Shown here piece after piece: positions 1 through 23,808 of a stretch of DNA of 64,000 bases. A model generated the notes under the pieces. It was not told the DNA's origin. It worked only from the letters and a program-made list of their open reading frames with translations, and searched no databases. Source of the stretch: Marisa cornuarietis. Its lineage: Eukaryota; Mollusca; Gastropoda; Architaenioglossa; Ampullariidae. Position 1 is the stretch's first letter. Every line of letters begins with the position of its first letter. The stretch spans positions 1,892,001 to 1,956,000 of the forward strand of contig SMMW01000056.1 in NCBI GenBank assembly GCA_004794655.1, given 5' to 3'. Both the position numbers and the translations under genes were made by a program.

Positions 1-274
1 TCAATTTTTTTTCCTGGATGTGTTTCGAAAGACTCGGCCGAAGTCTTAAGACTGGAGGTAGAGTGATGGTAAGCAAAGAGAATTTCACACAAATAATCGT
101 CAATGAGTGTCAAAAGGTTTTGGGATTATTTTGTAGGTTTATCACTTGGAGTAAACACTTTGAGTACTGCCTGAGAATTCATTCAAACCCCTCTGGGGTG
201 TGTGTGTGTGTGTGTGCAAGCGCACTTAAGTTGACTCAGTTAATATGATAGTAGACAACCCGCTTCATTCTCAC

Positions 275-10399
<10,125 letters not shown>

Positions 10400-11277
10400 C
10401 ACTTTCAGTGCTTCTTTTGTTTGTCGAAAATAATCACACGTATCTCGAATTCCTTAATACGATTATTCTTTTGTTGACGAAATGTGAGCTGGTGCACCGT
10501 GATGGGAATGAGACGGGGAAGACCGCGGTGTTGCACATCAGAAGACACACCAGAGCCTTCACACCATCCAATTTTCCTGTTGCTCTTGTTAAAGGACGTG
10601 GCTACGCACAGTCATGCTTCCCTTTGGTACAGTAAACAAGTATCAAAGCCATTTCAGACCAAAGAAACATCCACCCACAGTAATTATCCACTCAGGTCTT
10701 TCCTCAGTGTCAAGCTCTGAACTTCACATTGGCTTCAGGTCCTCATGAATGGCATCCAGATTGAAACTTTCCCACATGCTGAATTTTCTTCTTTTGGGTC
10801 TCGAACACCGATAACCTTTATTTAACGAAAGGTGTTCTTCACACGTGACTTTGAATAGAAATAGCAATTCTCCTTCTCCGTGACCAGATGTAGAACAAAA
10901 AACTTGCAGGTCGCCGTCACTGTTATGTTATTCAAGGCACGAAGAGCGTCAGCCACCTCGGCCGCCTACCTGTGGTTGGGTGGGGGCCAGTCAGGTGTGA
11001 ATATTTTGCCTGATAATCGAGCGGCCGGCGGTCGTCTGCTTGGTGGTGCAAGCTGTTTACACATACACACGTGTGATCCCTTCAAGACAAGCTATTGATC
11101 TCTTACTTCGAACAACGGGGGACTCGGCCGCAGCTTTTTTAGTCCTAGTGTTGAATTAGAATAAGATGAACTTTACAGGTAGAACTAATTTCTTCAGTAT
11201 CTTCAATAACAATGTGTTCAACAAATATTGTATAAACAAATATCTAAGCTTTGATGTAAGGCTAACAGAAAATTCAT

Positions 11278-11456
11278 GGCGGTCCGGTGGCGCAACGGTT
11301 AGCGCCTGTCACCAACACAGTGAGGGTTGGCTGTCCTGGGTTCAGTTCTCGTCTCGGGCACGCTGTTCTTTCTCTGCATGTGACATCTGTTTACAGGGCT
11401 GGCTGTTGCCGTGATATAGCCTTAGTTGCTGGCTCGGCGTAAAACACCAATTAAAA
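11278..11456 (+). mobile_element. tRNA-derived SINE (family 1)
   Basis: It starts GCGGTCCGGTGGCGCAACGG (box-A region), has box-B-like GGGTTCAGTTCTCGTC, and ends with the family 3' segment 'tagttgctggctcggcgtaa'. The 9-bp direct repeat AGAAAATTC lies at 11267-11275 and 11462-11470 and is a convincing target-site duplication. It is in the intergenic region upstream of cadherin A. Confidence 0.87.
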
Positions 11457-11957
11457 TAAAGAGAAAATTCTGCTACGGATTTGTACATGTTGAACAGCAG
11501 TGTTGTCTTCACATGTCGGCTAGTGAAGAAGATGTCATAAGAGATCTGCTACAGATGTCTGTATCTTAAAAGATTTACTATTGATATTCACATTCAGAAG
11601 CTGGCCTGTACATTGATGTTAGCGACAGCTGTCGATATCTGATTTTTCTTCCCTAGTCCGATCTGCATCTCTGTCATCTGTGATGGACAATCCTAAGTCC
11701 TATGTCTGTGTTATGACAGAGAATCCTTTCCCGTCGGCGTATAAATGTATGATTTAAAACAAATATAGAATGCTTGTTTACTTGTTTGCCTGTAAAGATT
11801 ATCTCTAAAATAATGTATACATAACAATTTAATCGTTGAATAAGAAACATTACATCGTTGAAAGGTACAGGTTCTCAAATTTTATTCTGTAAGGTACCCA
11901 ACAAACTATATTTCGGGGTGTTTTTTTGCCTAATACCTGATACTGGGGCCATAGCAG

Positions 11958-12122
<165 letters not shown>

Positions 12123-12543
12123 AGGGCGGGGAGAGGAAAATAAGAGAAAGAATGAAGCAGAATGATAAGGAGAGAGAAGGAGTGAAAAAGAGGGGTTGGC
12201 ACTGCTGGAAGAAAGGCGATGCAGTGAGTTGACGACGAGAGCTGATGTCAGTCGATGAAGATCATCAGCCGACATGCATTTGTCTCGTGTACAGTCGGGC
12301 GCCATGACAGGCCACAGAGCCTGTTCCTCCCTCCTTGGAGGGCGGACATGAGGGTGTACACAAGCTGTCGCACGTATGTATGGATCACAGGGGGCGTTCA
12401 CATCGATTGCATGTTGAGTCACTGTGGGCAAGACTCCAGTAAGTGCAGCCCCACCGCACCTAGCGACATCTGTCGACAAGCATTTCACGAGGTCTGTGAT
12501 AAATGAAGTTTAGTCAGTTCCCTTCTCCATATTTAAGATCAAA

Positions 12544-12588
<45 letters not shown>

Positions 12589-12603
12589 GGGTGTGTGTTT
12601 GGG

Positions 12604-12637
<34 letters not shown>

Positions 12638-12741
12638 GTTTGGGGTGTGTTGGGGGTGTGTGTGTTTGGGGTGTGTTTGGGTGTGTATGTGTGTGTGCGC
12701 GCGCGTGTGTTTGTGTTTGTGTGTGTGTGTGTGTGTGTGTT
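12544..12741. repeat. Compound (TG)n repeat with TTTGGGG interruptions
   Basis: Dinucleotide runs are separated by several TTTGGGG-type blocks, making the strand very G/T-rich. Confidence 0.95.
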
Positions 12742-15344
12742 TTATAACCAAGAAACATTGAAGAAGGTTCCGTGTCTTCAAACTGACTGAGTTTAACAGA
12801 TGGCCGCTGCTAGTAAAGTTCTTCTCCACCAGATATTTCATATCCTTGTCCGATGACATGAAGAGTAAAGATGTCTCACATTTCTTGCTCTTCGCAACAT
12901 ATTCACGCTCACAAAATGTATCAACAATGGCTAAATCAAACTAAGTACTTTTTATCAGTTGTGATATGCTTTCACAAGTAAATATATTAACAAATGATTC
13001 AGCAAAACATCATGAAAGGAAACTAAACTCCGGTGCCATCAATACAAATCTCGCAAAAAGGTCATTGAGTTCATATGCAGACATTGTGATGGCTCATTCT
13101 ATTCTACCCTTCATCCTTCACTTTTATTAAATGCTTTCATCTGTCACCCACTAAAAGATTGGAGAGGAAATAAAGCTTTTTCTGATTTTTAAAAAAAGTT
13201 GATGAAATCATCATTCACAGACGATTTTCGCACGTTTACACTGAAGTGGCAGATAGAAGGCTAAAAATGAAGACAAGATGAAAGCTTTTTTTTTTAAAAA
13301 AAAAAAATCAAATTATCAGAAGATAATAATCATCCACAATTCTTACACCCCAAATCACATTCGAAATTAAAAATAACTGTTCAGAGATCCAGAATGAAGT
13401 GAGCTCCGAGAAAAAGAAGAAAAGAGAGTGAGAAAGTTTCAAGATGAATACTTTTTATATAAAATCCCTGAGCTTTGTTGAACGAAGCCATGTGTATGAG
13501 AAGAAAGAAAGAAAGGGAATGTAAATAGACTGAGTGCGAGAAATGAAGAGCACTTTAATTGTATTTTAGCTTGGCATTTAATAGCTTAATTATCGTGGTA
13601 AAGGAAGTTTTTTACCCGTTAAGAATCGTACTGCAACTACAGTCCCCAAGCTGCCTGCGATGTTCCTACTCCTCCCTTGGCTTCCCATTTCCGCTGAATT
13701 AATACAAATGCCCGTGAATTTACTCATCTGTGGAGCAAATTTTGACCGAAATTTAGGGACTTGACTTTCACCTTGTTACCAACTTCTTCTTCAGGAGATG
13801 TTAGCCACACACAGCAACGAAAATGTCTGCTAATGTATTCGAAAAGGAGGGTGAAATAGTCTGGGATGCCATGCTGAAGAGCTTTATGTATGGACTGGAA
13901 TATATTGCCTCTCACAGAAGAAGCGGAAAGGGGAAGATGGATGGTGAATGGATGTATTTGGGTGGACAACACCGGTCCTGCTCTGTACTTATTAGGGAGG
14001 TCTTCAGGACATGCATTGTGTAGGGCTCAATTTGTCTGCACTATTGTTGTAAATGTATTTGCATTTTTTTTACCGGAACTCTTAGACAGAAAACTTAGTA
14101 CAGTATTGCAATCTATGAATCATAACAATACTCTCGACAGTGTTATCATGAATTAGATGGAAATATGCAGATGAGTCTTTGAAGATTTCTGAACTGGCCT
14201 TACGAAGTGTATCACATTTTTTTTCTACTAGCCTGACTCTATATGAATGTTGTGTGTGTGTGTGTGTTCGTCAGTTTTAGCTCTTTATTGTATTTATACA
14301 ATCACATACATAAGTAAAACATTGAAGCATCTTTAAAGTATGTTAAAATGTAACTACCTGTGTGAAAATTTTTTTTAATTCAAACCGTTCTGGTAGTCAA
14401 GTTGCAAGCAGTGATAACGAGCGCCATTTGCAGAATGTCGATACAGCACTGACCTCTCAGTCCCCTACCCCCCACCCCACCCTTAATGATGTGAAAACAG
14501 TGCAGATTCAAATAAAGCTTCTTTAACCCAGAAAAGAAAAAAATATATTTTTTTGCTTGTGGGGAGTGCAAACGTAAAAAAAAAAAAAAATGAATCAGAA
14601 GCTGCCGGGCTAACAGTGGCAAGCGGAGACTGCAAAGGCCGACAACTTCGCCTTAATGCCAGTGAGAGGTTGTCTTTCCTGCGGCTCTGAATCGACACGG
14701 GCGTAAACCTAAGAAAGGAGGCATAAAGAAGGAGGTCGATATTTGAGGCGACGATTAGAGAAGATATCATCCAGCTTGGATGAAATTGTGGCTCGTTTCT
14801 CATGCACTTTAAAGTTTCATCCTCAATAAACCATTATTATCGTGGGACTTGACTGGCAAGCCACCCTGTGTAAGCACGCACAAGATTAGCAGATGGATCG
14901 AAGGACCTCTTCCTTTCACCCATCCGGCAAAAGAATGCGGTGTGTGCTCACTGTTCACTGCGGAGAGATGCTTTGTTAGAACTGAATAACTCTTTGGTGC
15001 TAATCTGTTTTATTATGTTGATTTATGCTTATGCGTGCGCGTATGTATGTATGTATGCGCGTGTTGATATATCTATGGTCACAAAATCTTCAGATGCTAC
15101 TTTCATTTCGATGCACTTGGCCTCCTGTCCCAAAATATTTTACGATTAAGTCTCCTACAGAGACCAAGTTCTAAAGTTTCTTTTGCTGACCCTGCAGCGG
15201 CGAAAAGCACGTGTCTGATAAAGCTTGTGTCTGATAAAGCTTGTAATCTATGGTTATCACCGGACTTGCTTCACAAATGTCTGTCACAGGAAGTGTTGCT
15301 CGCGGCGAATGAGCCCCGAACACCAGCTTACAATATCTCGAGGC

Positions 15345-15432
15345 ATCAGTATTCAAATCAAATCAAACTTTATTGTCTGTACAAGGCATAGTCCAAGACA
15401 GAAATTTTTTTTTGGCTCACAATCACTACTCA
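15345..15432 (-). mobile_element. LINE 3'-tail remnant
   Basis: On the minus strand 'ccttgtacagacaataaagt' is followed by 'ttgatttgatttga', again a LINE-type 3' end. A poly-T/A run and a CA microsatellite lie alongside. Confidence 0.5.
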
Positions 15433-15449
15433 ACATACAAACATAATAT

Positions 15450-15452
<3 letters not shown>

Positions 15453-15497
<45 letters not shown>
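15453..15497. repeat. (AC)n microsatellite
   Basis: About 22 units, next to a LINE tail remnant. Confidence 0.95.
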
Positions 15498-15499
<2 letters not shown>

Positions 15500-17290
15500 A
15501 TGGGCAGGCATTGTCACGTGTCGCATGCTGGCTCAGCCCGAGCTTTAGTTCTAAAGGGGGGAGGGGGTTTGCTGCGTCATGATAATCTGACGTAATCATT
15601 GTAATTTGGCTGGTTTTGACGTGATTGGCGCGTGAGGGGAGAGGGGCGGTTAAGGAGGAGCGAAGAAAGTAAAAGGGAGACTGCGGCGAAAAGGCAGAGG
15701 ACTGTGGAACAAATAGCCTGACTTTCTTCACCTGTTAATCTGCTGTTCGAGCGGAGTGCTGATCATCAGAGCGGGGTGGTATCTTAGGGTATAGACAGGG
15801 AGGGGGTGGTATTGGGCAGGTAGGCATCCTCTTTTGCCCCGGCCCATTAGTTTCTTTGTTCTCTTCCGTGTTTCTGTTTTTTTTTTCTTTTTTTGTTTTG
15901 ATTAAACGTGTATTTTTATTATCCTCACGTGTGTGTGTCGTCTGTTTTGCACTGGAAAGCGATTGGATTCGTCGCTACACGCGACAGGCATACATACATA
16001 CCCATACACGACATTCAACATACGTACACCTACACCCTCTCACACATACATATGAACCTCCTGAGAAGGATGCCAGGTAATATAAGAGGCGGAATAGTCC
16101 TTGTGCCTTTTATATAGGATGGTGGTGGACCTCTTCCCGGCAGCTTTTTGCGCACGTGGCACTTTGTAGCGCCTGCCCGAAGGCAACAGCTGGAATGGAG
16201 AGGGTGTGTCCGGGTATGTGAAGAGATATTATATACCATCTTTCTGATTGCGTGATGGTGCAGGTCAGAAAGTGGCATCTGTGGTGTTCCAATAATTTTA
16301 TTTGCCTGGTGGATGACTCTATCCAGCCTTGCCTCGTCTTTGGCGAGGAGATGAGCAAATCAGGCGTCGGCAGAATGTGATGATGTTTTTCTGTAAAACT
16401 ATTTTAACAACTGAATGATCATTTAAATCTGCAGATAAATAGAAAAAAAATCACCAAGCAGAATGCAAATACCTAATACTGAATGCGGCTTTGAGAGATG
16501 CTCGTGTTACACATCCTGTTTCTGCTCATTCGGCCTCCTGCAGCCAGGACTGTGTGAATGTTGTGTAGGCACGCAAGGACTCTCTCTCCATTAGTCACTA
16601 GCCACCATTATTCTATCTGCTTCGAGAACATTCTTTGCCTTATTTCCAAAGTGAAAGTAACACCACGGCTGTGAACATGAGGCGAACATCGCACCCTCCA
16701 GCCTCCTGCATCAACGGTGAAGAAATGAACCTTGATTAGACTATAGAACTATAGGATCTAAGGTTAAGACTTCTTATTCCTCATTCGGCCATTTCTAAAC
16801 TTAGCTTTCCATATTTTTACTGAGAGACTTGTTTATTATGTAAATGTAAATTTGTATTGGTTGAAAGATAACGAGAAAATTGTGATACTAATCGTGTAAT
16901 GAGTTAGGGGGTAGGTCTTGTATTGTTTCGTGTGTGAATGGTGTCTTGTGTTTGACGTCTTGTGTGCGTCATTTGTTCGTCGTCATTTTGGGAAAAGAAT
17001 GACGTAAAAAGAAGAAGAAAGAAGACGGTTATGGCCAGATAGAAAAGAGAGAGCAGCGAGTTCTTCATCTTCCATAAATCAACCAGAAATCTCTTCACCT
17101 CCATCCTTACCTACGGGGGGCTCGTCGAGCGTGGTGTATATGTGTAATATGCGTCGTGCGTATGCAAGGTAAGTGTATGTGCGTGCGTCGTATTACAAAT
17201 CGCTGGCTGGTTCACACGGATAAGAGCGACAGTTTAACAGATTGAACAGTTGGAGATGCTCCATCACTAAAACCTGCTTCTTCCTCTCAC

Positions 17291-17372
17291 GATGTGTAGT
17301 GTACAGCTGTACCGGGTACACTACACATCTTACACTACACATCGTACACTACACATCTTACACTACACATCT
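17291..17372. repeat. Perfect 14-bp hairpin followed by tandem copies of one arm
   Basis: Arm GATGTGTAGTGTAC (17291-17304) and its exact complement (17316-17329) enclose an 11-base loop. The right arm unit TACACTACACATC then recurs three more times at a spacing of 14 bases. Confidence 0.9.
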
Positions 17373-18756
17373 TGTCCAGTCACCTGCCAGCGTCAGCGGA
17401 AATGCATTAGCGTGCGATACCTGCCGCGCTGACTGGCCTCATCTTTCATCTTATCCGGGTGGCGTGACTGCAGTCATGTCTATCGCTGGGGTATCTGGCA
17501 TCGCCCACCCGGTGACATTGCATCAGGGTCCATCACCCTGCAGCTAGCAGCGACAGAACACAGTTATCGGCCTTACTGAAAGAAATCCGTGGGTGGATTT
17601 CAGAGCAAGCATCAAGCCCCGCATTTTATCATTTGATGACCTGATGAATGCTCCGACATGTCTGATGCTTTTCAGTAGACCAGTTGATGTATATTTCTGC
17701 ATGTCTGTTACTTTTCAGGTAATGCATCTGCTAACATGTCTCTTGTATTTCAGTCGACCAGTAAATATTTTTGCGTAAGGAATAAATGTAAATATTTAGT
17801 AGCTCTTTTATGTCGCCATGTACATGTAAATATTAGATAGTAATTACATCTGCACATGTATGTCACCATTTCTTCTCTTTATTATAACTTTTATTATTTT
17901 AACAGTTTATTAGCATTCCTTAAATTGAGAGATAGAAGCACAAACTCACTTCATTGTTCTGAGTAACTGGCCTGTTCAATATTACCAACTTTTTCGTATT
18001 TAGTATACTTTCACTCTGTTTCTATATGTTGAAAGCTCGTTCGTTTTCAAAACCTCTGCCACTTCCAGGCACTACGTATGGATGGTCGAGGCTCGTATGA
18101 AACTCATGATCGATAGGTGCGGTTATCAGCAGCAGACTAGTTCCTACAACAGCCACCGTTTTTCAGACGAGTTATCTGAGTTCTGTAGACTTTTGTTATG
18201 AATCACACCCTTGGGGTGTCAGTACTTTAATCCTGATAAAGAGGAGTTGGTGCCTCCTGCGCTACATCGCCGCCAAAGGGAACCTGTTCACCAAGGTGGG
18301 CTGTCTTCGCTCACTTGTTTTGGTCTACAGACATTTCCATAACTGTTGTCTACTGTCTGATTTAAAGGGCGAGCTAGGTGCTGGGAGGTGGATAGGAAGC
18401 GAAAGGGAAATAATAAAATAAAAAACGAAAAAGTCAGAGAAACTGGAAACAAAAAAGTACCATTTAAGACAAACACGTAAAGATCAATAAAATATTAACA
18501 AACGTGCAAAGAGCAATGATGTTTACGTGACAAACATGTCAACAGCAGGGACCTGTTCTTGGGAGTTTCGAATGAAACTCCTTGAAATATGAATGGCCTG
18601 AGTGAGGAAATCTCACAAAGTGGACGCAGTGATGCAGTAAATATTTGTCCAGAAGCAAAACATCACTCTAAGGCTCTGATAACAGTATGAGACACTTTAG
18701 TTGCATGGAGAAGAAAATATAAAACGGAAAGCAACAGAGACAACGAAATCCAAGGT

Positions 18757-19175
18757 TTATTCATTCATTCGTTCATTCATCTCTTGACTGGTGCCAGCTG
18801 ACAAACAGTTTATGCCGGTGCTGCTTGTCGAGAGTACAGGTGGATAGGCACAGTGACAGCAGCCACCTGGGTCTGTCATGAGCGGTGATGATAAAGTCCT
18901 GAACAGAGCGACCGGCCCGTTTCTTCACATTTGCTTTCCAGTTACTTCGGCGTCGACTACCTCCGAGGTACCCGGAAGGAAGGAAAGTCTTACAAAGAGC
19001 GTCGTGCCAGGTCACGTGACCAGGCCAGACCAGCTTGTGGTGCTTGGTTGTTGCTAGGAGAGGTTCCTGGGGTCCTGCGGGTGTTGGCCACCGCGTTCCT
19101 TACCAAGTCATTGATATTGCCTTCTATACAGGAGATTCGAAACAGTTTATCATATCATACCAGTGAGCATATGGA
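18757..19175 (-). mobile_element. Degraded 3' end of an RTE-type LINE
   Basis: The minus-strand translation contains EIRNSL, then SGYLGGSRRRSNWKANVKKR and AGRSVQDFI. These align with the C-terminal region of the intact LINE (GTLEGSRRRGGQRKNWLTNV, TGRPVQDLL). Frames are broken and the element is 5'-truncated. Its 3' end has an AATG-type simple-repeat tail at 18759-18782. Confidence 0.75.
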
Positions 19176-20856
19176 CTAAATACTGAGCACGAACACTGGC
19201 ACTGAGTTTGAAATGCAACTTTCAGTTTTTAAAAAAGAGTTTTCTCAACAACAGTTGTTTCGTTGTCTAGACGACAAGGAAAGTGGTTTTGATTGTACAC
19301 TAAAATACACCTTCTCGAGCATTACTCCTAATAACAATCCACACAATGCTAGTCCATCTTCAACCCTCTCCACTCCTTTGTCTATTGGCTGCCTCCTTAC
19401 TTGTATTCCTCTACAGAATCGCCATACCCTCAGCTATCTGATTCCTCTTTGCATTTTCTATATTTGTCTGTTATTAGTCATCAGTACTGTTGTTTATTTT
19501 TTCGCCATTCGTATCTTGTCCATGTCTCGTTTTTGTTCTAAGTGTTATGAAAGCTCTTATAGTTCTAATATATTATTCACAATTTCATTGACCAGTGGTT
19601 TATTTCTTTGCTTTCAGCAAGTAAGCAGGCAAGCAAACAAACAAATGCGAAAATGAGTGCACAGCACAAGTCTTTGGCAGTGTGCATCAAATTGATGCAT
19701 GCAGGAAAAATAGTAATTTATAATAAAACAAATTACAAGAATGATAAATGTAATAGAAAACAGTAAAATAAAGGATCAGAGAGAAGGAGAGACAGAGAGA
19801 AGGAGATGGAAAGAAGAACTAAAGAAAGCAAAACAGAAGACGTAAAGAGGGAGAGCACATGACAGGCAAAATATTTCAGAGAAAGAAAACGGTTTCTGAT
19901 AATGAAATTTTCTTCTCATTAGAGACTAGAATCAATTGCCCAACAAACAGCATTAAATGACATTATTAATGCACAAGCTACGATGCTAACGGACTTCTTA
20001 GCAGAGAGAGAGAGAGATTAATAGATAATCCAGGATTTTGTCAAGTGGACAAGACTGTGAATAGAGTGCAACTTGTTTCAGAAAACCTCCATTACTGTCA
20101 CACTCACCCCAATCAACAGCAAGGGAATAGCAAGACCAGGAATATCACTGAACACCAGAGGAAAGGTGTCTAGAAATGTTATGCTTCATTTCTCTGTCAT
20201 CTAAGCTTAAATTTCTGCCTGCGGAGATTGACAACGAAAGATTTTTGTAACTTAATTAGCCAGGTAATTTTTTTATTTTGCCATTTCTTTACCAGCCTTA
20301 AATATATTGGAAACTTGTATAAGGACCCCTGGTGTAAGGTTAGAAGGGTTTTCGTGTGTACCAGAAGACCTCGGAAAAACACACAAAGTTTATGCCAGTA
20401 AGAAAATTAATAAAACTCAATCATGTAGCTTATGGCTGAAATGTGTTCTGAGTTATTCTCTAACTTTCTAAGTTTTAAAGTGAGTTTTACCTCTAGTTTT
20501 TTCTTTCATGCAGAAACACGTTCATTTCGCTTTTGTTTGTTTTGTCATCTTGATTGAAATCTGAAGCTTGAACTTGATAAAACACTCATTCGCTGGATGT
20601 TTGGATATTCAGATAGGAAGGTCGCATATATCTCATATTTTCTGGGGTAAAGACAAGGCATGTCTGGACAGAGTCATCCACCAGGTAAATAAAGCACGTG
20701 GACTGACTTAGCTCGCTATAGGTGAGCATGGAACATATGTTATATGTTAATAAACCGCTGCCTTAGCGACGAACCTGGTTTAATAAGGGGGTAGTACAAA
20801 GCTGTAAATATTTTAACGATAAGTAACTTTTATACGATTGAAAGTTTAAAATGACG

Positions 20857-21095
20857 AGGTAGCTCAGTTCTCAAGTCGTTCCTTGAGGGGCCTCTATGTC
20901 TAGGGTTAGTGAGCCTTGCATCATGCAGTCGACTCCAGCGACCTTCCTAGTGTTGTCTCTATGATGATGATGATGATGTCCATTTGTAATGCGCAGGTAT
21001 CCATTCAGAAGAATGTTCATTGCGCAGCAAAAAAAATAAATAAAAAATAAGAAAAAAATAAATAGATAAAACACCAGGAAAGTAAAAAATAAAGA
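20857..21095 (+). mobile_element. GAT-repeat-associated SINE-like element
   Basis: A tRNA-like head (AGGTAGCTCAGTTCTCAAG, with CAGTCGACTCC further on) is followed by a GAT run. A conserved 3' block 'gcgcaggtatccattca' and 'cattgcgcagcaaaa' comes next, then an A-rich end. The same 3' block follows the GAT run at 35946-36110. Confidence 0.55.
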
Positions 21096-23059
21096 CAAGT
21101 GTTGCTTGGTTGTTTTATTTTAAGTCCATCTTAAATAAACAGATAGATCTTCAGTCTCTATCCATGAGAAGGATAGCTTGGGGGAGTAACTACAGTGAAC
21201 ATGACTGGTGACTGTCGTGTTTTGTGTGGCCCCTGTGTTCCCCTTCTTTGACAACTGTAATGCTGTAATGCTGTTACTGTCTTTGGATCAGTGCAGCTCA
21301 CTTTTCTTCTCCTGCCTAAAGTTTTCATGGAAATTCGCTTCGAACTCCAGCCCATTTCTCGTCGCTGTTTAAAACATTTTTTGCTTGTGTTTGACAAAAC
21401 AATAACATCGCAGGATCCATGCTTAGTCCTTGTTGCAGTTACCGTGGAGATTGTTAACAGGCATTGGATATGTTTCAATGTCCCTCAGTTATTTTCGAGA
21501 TCATAGTGATTCGAAGCTGTTGCAAGGTAAAGAAACTACTGACTGAGACAGGTTTGGTTGCAAAAACAGCCAGAGCGCCTCCCGATATGTTTTCAACTAA
21601 CAGCTTTCATGCCCAGTAATCTCTGGCAGCGATAAAATATATTTGCATTGATATTGTTAATGCTCGAGTCTTTTCAGGCAATAATCAGGCTACCATCTCT
21701 TCCAGTTGGTCATCGACGAGCATTGAAAATAATTCTACCCTACTTATGCAGACAGAAGAGGCTGGCATCAGAATATCTTCTGCGATGATGCTTTCAAGAA
21801 GCCGCTCATTCTGCAAAAGGAAAACGATGGAGGAAGTCGACATCGACGACAGAAGAAAATGGACGACACTTCTTTAGAAGTTCTTGACATACATGACTAC
21901 AGCACTTTTATAGCCTCCGGACACAGACTTTGTTAACACACAGACTCGAACAAAAAAGTCCCTTATAAATAATTGAGCTTAAATTGCCTATAAAGAAACA
22001 GAACAGTCTTTGTGAACTTAGAAAAGTTGTATATGACTTGTGAGGCTCAACTAGGTGGAGAAGGGAAAGTTTGGATGGTGTGTGTAAGGAGCAGCTTATG
22101 ACAACTATATATGTACTGCTGTACTGCTTCCTGTTACATTATCAACTATTTCTGCAATGGCTTCAGATTATTCTTCTTTAATGTCCACAGGTCTGTTTCT
22201 CTTTATGATGAGTTTTGCAAAGTTCTGTATTACATGGCAAAAGCAGAATTAATAAAACGAAATCCAGGACATTTAGCAACGAATCTGCTGTTGCACAGAA
22301 AATGATTAAAAAAGGTTGGATTCCATAACCTTTCCCCCAAAACCAAGAGGCAAGCATAGCTCTCCTTTTTATTTTCTTTTTAAATCTTCTTCTTCAAAAG
22401 CTGTGGTGTTTATTCCATTTTGAAGTAAAGGGAGACTGTCTTGAAAGTTCTCGCCACCCCGAGTCTAACTACACTAAAGTGTGTTTCTAGCCCCTGGATT
22501 CCTGGCTTAGCAAAACTTTCCCAAAGGTTTACACCAGGTCTCTGCCTAAGCCACGTGAACTCAATTTATAGCACATTGATTCCAGATTTCCAGGGAATTT
22601 TACCCAAATGACACAGCTGAGCTATATGCTTGAGGGGAGGGTCCTTCACCCCAAGCACTTTGACTCCTAAACCCCGCTGATACTTGGGATACTTCAGCGT
22701 CTGAAGAAGATGGGTTATATGGAGGATAACCAGCACGAACGACAGATTGATAAGGAGTTGTATACCTTTGGCAAGGCTGTAAATATTTGTAGAAAACTTG
22801 TTTCTGATCAGGATACAGCCTTTATTTTTTCTGTTTCCGTTTTTGTTTTTGGTGGGAAGAGTGGGAAAGGCAACGATAAAGCAATTTTCAACAAGCCCTC
22901 CAGTGTCGACAGCAGCCAAGAAAGGGACGAGAGAATAAACACTGAGACAAGATAGAAGAAAAAATGTCAATAAACAAAGATAAAATTAACATCATAAATC
23001 AGTCTTCTAGAGCGAGAATGACTCGAATGACGACAATGGCGAGAATATGCAGAGAAAGT

Positions 23060-23063
<4 letters not shown>

Positions 23064-23145
<82 letters not shown>
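23064..23145. repeat. (CA)n microsatellite
   Basis: About 40 uninterrupted units downstream of cadherin B. Confidence 0.97.
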
Positions 23146-23147
<2 letters not shown>

Positions 23148-23199
23148 TTTAACTTGTTGTTGCCTCACTTGCTCGTCTTGTTCATGCGAACCTACTAAT

Positions 23200-23420
23200 C
23201 ACCTGGGGCCGCAGTCAAGAAGCAGAGGTAAGACTACCTCGGGTACAATTCGCCTGGGGACGTATTCATGAAGCAGATGTAACATTATCTCAGGGTTAGC
23301 TGTACATCGGAAGCCTATGAGTGGATGTAACTGCAAGCAGTCCTTGATCTGATAACCCAGAGGGCCCCATTGTGGGTACAGTCCAGAGTTGGGGAGGGTA
23401 ACAGGCCATGACAGTAACAA
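23200..23420. repeat. Repeat remnant related to the fold-back element
   Basis: Two successive pieces start CACCTGGGGCCGCAGTCAAG and CGCCTGGGGACGTATTCATG, each followed by 'aagcaga.gtaa'. They resemble the arm of the element at 26605-26905. It lies downstream of the cadherin B stop codon. Confidence 0.4.
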
Positions 23421-23808
23421 GAGGAGGTAATACAGACCCAGATGTGTGCATCTTGTTCAGAATTATGTCTTCTGGACAATAACTTCTGTGCCCCTGAACT
23501 TTTTTGCCCCTTGTTTTGCCTGAACTTTTCTTGTGACCGTCACATAATATTTTACTTACTATTCCTTTCCCTCACCTACGTGAAAAAAACCGTTAAGCCA
23601 CACATACATGCTTATATTAAGACTCTATTAATAGCATACAACCTACAGCTACATTACAATTTGAACAAGAAGTACCTGTATGAAGCAGTTTTTTTTGTGT
23701 GCTTTTACTATGATTTGAAACTGTCATGTATACACACTAGATATCAGCGACATGCATAGCGCGAAGGGAAAGTATACGGGTGGCCTTGCGAGTACCTAGT
23801 CTTCCTCT

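Noticed and set aside
11278..11360. Possible tRNA gene from box A/B-like sequence
   Set aside because: The sequence does not fold into a full cloverleaf by eye. It recurs with a shared 3' body and target duplications, so it is a SINE head.
19213..19656. 147-codon plus-strand frame
   Set aside because: AT-rich DNA with Leu/Ile/Phe-rich composition, no domain, no splice or promoter support.
22566..22970. 134-codon minus-strand frame downstream of cadherin B
   Set aside because: No similarity to the cadherin tail or to other families, and the opposite strand is equally open.
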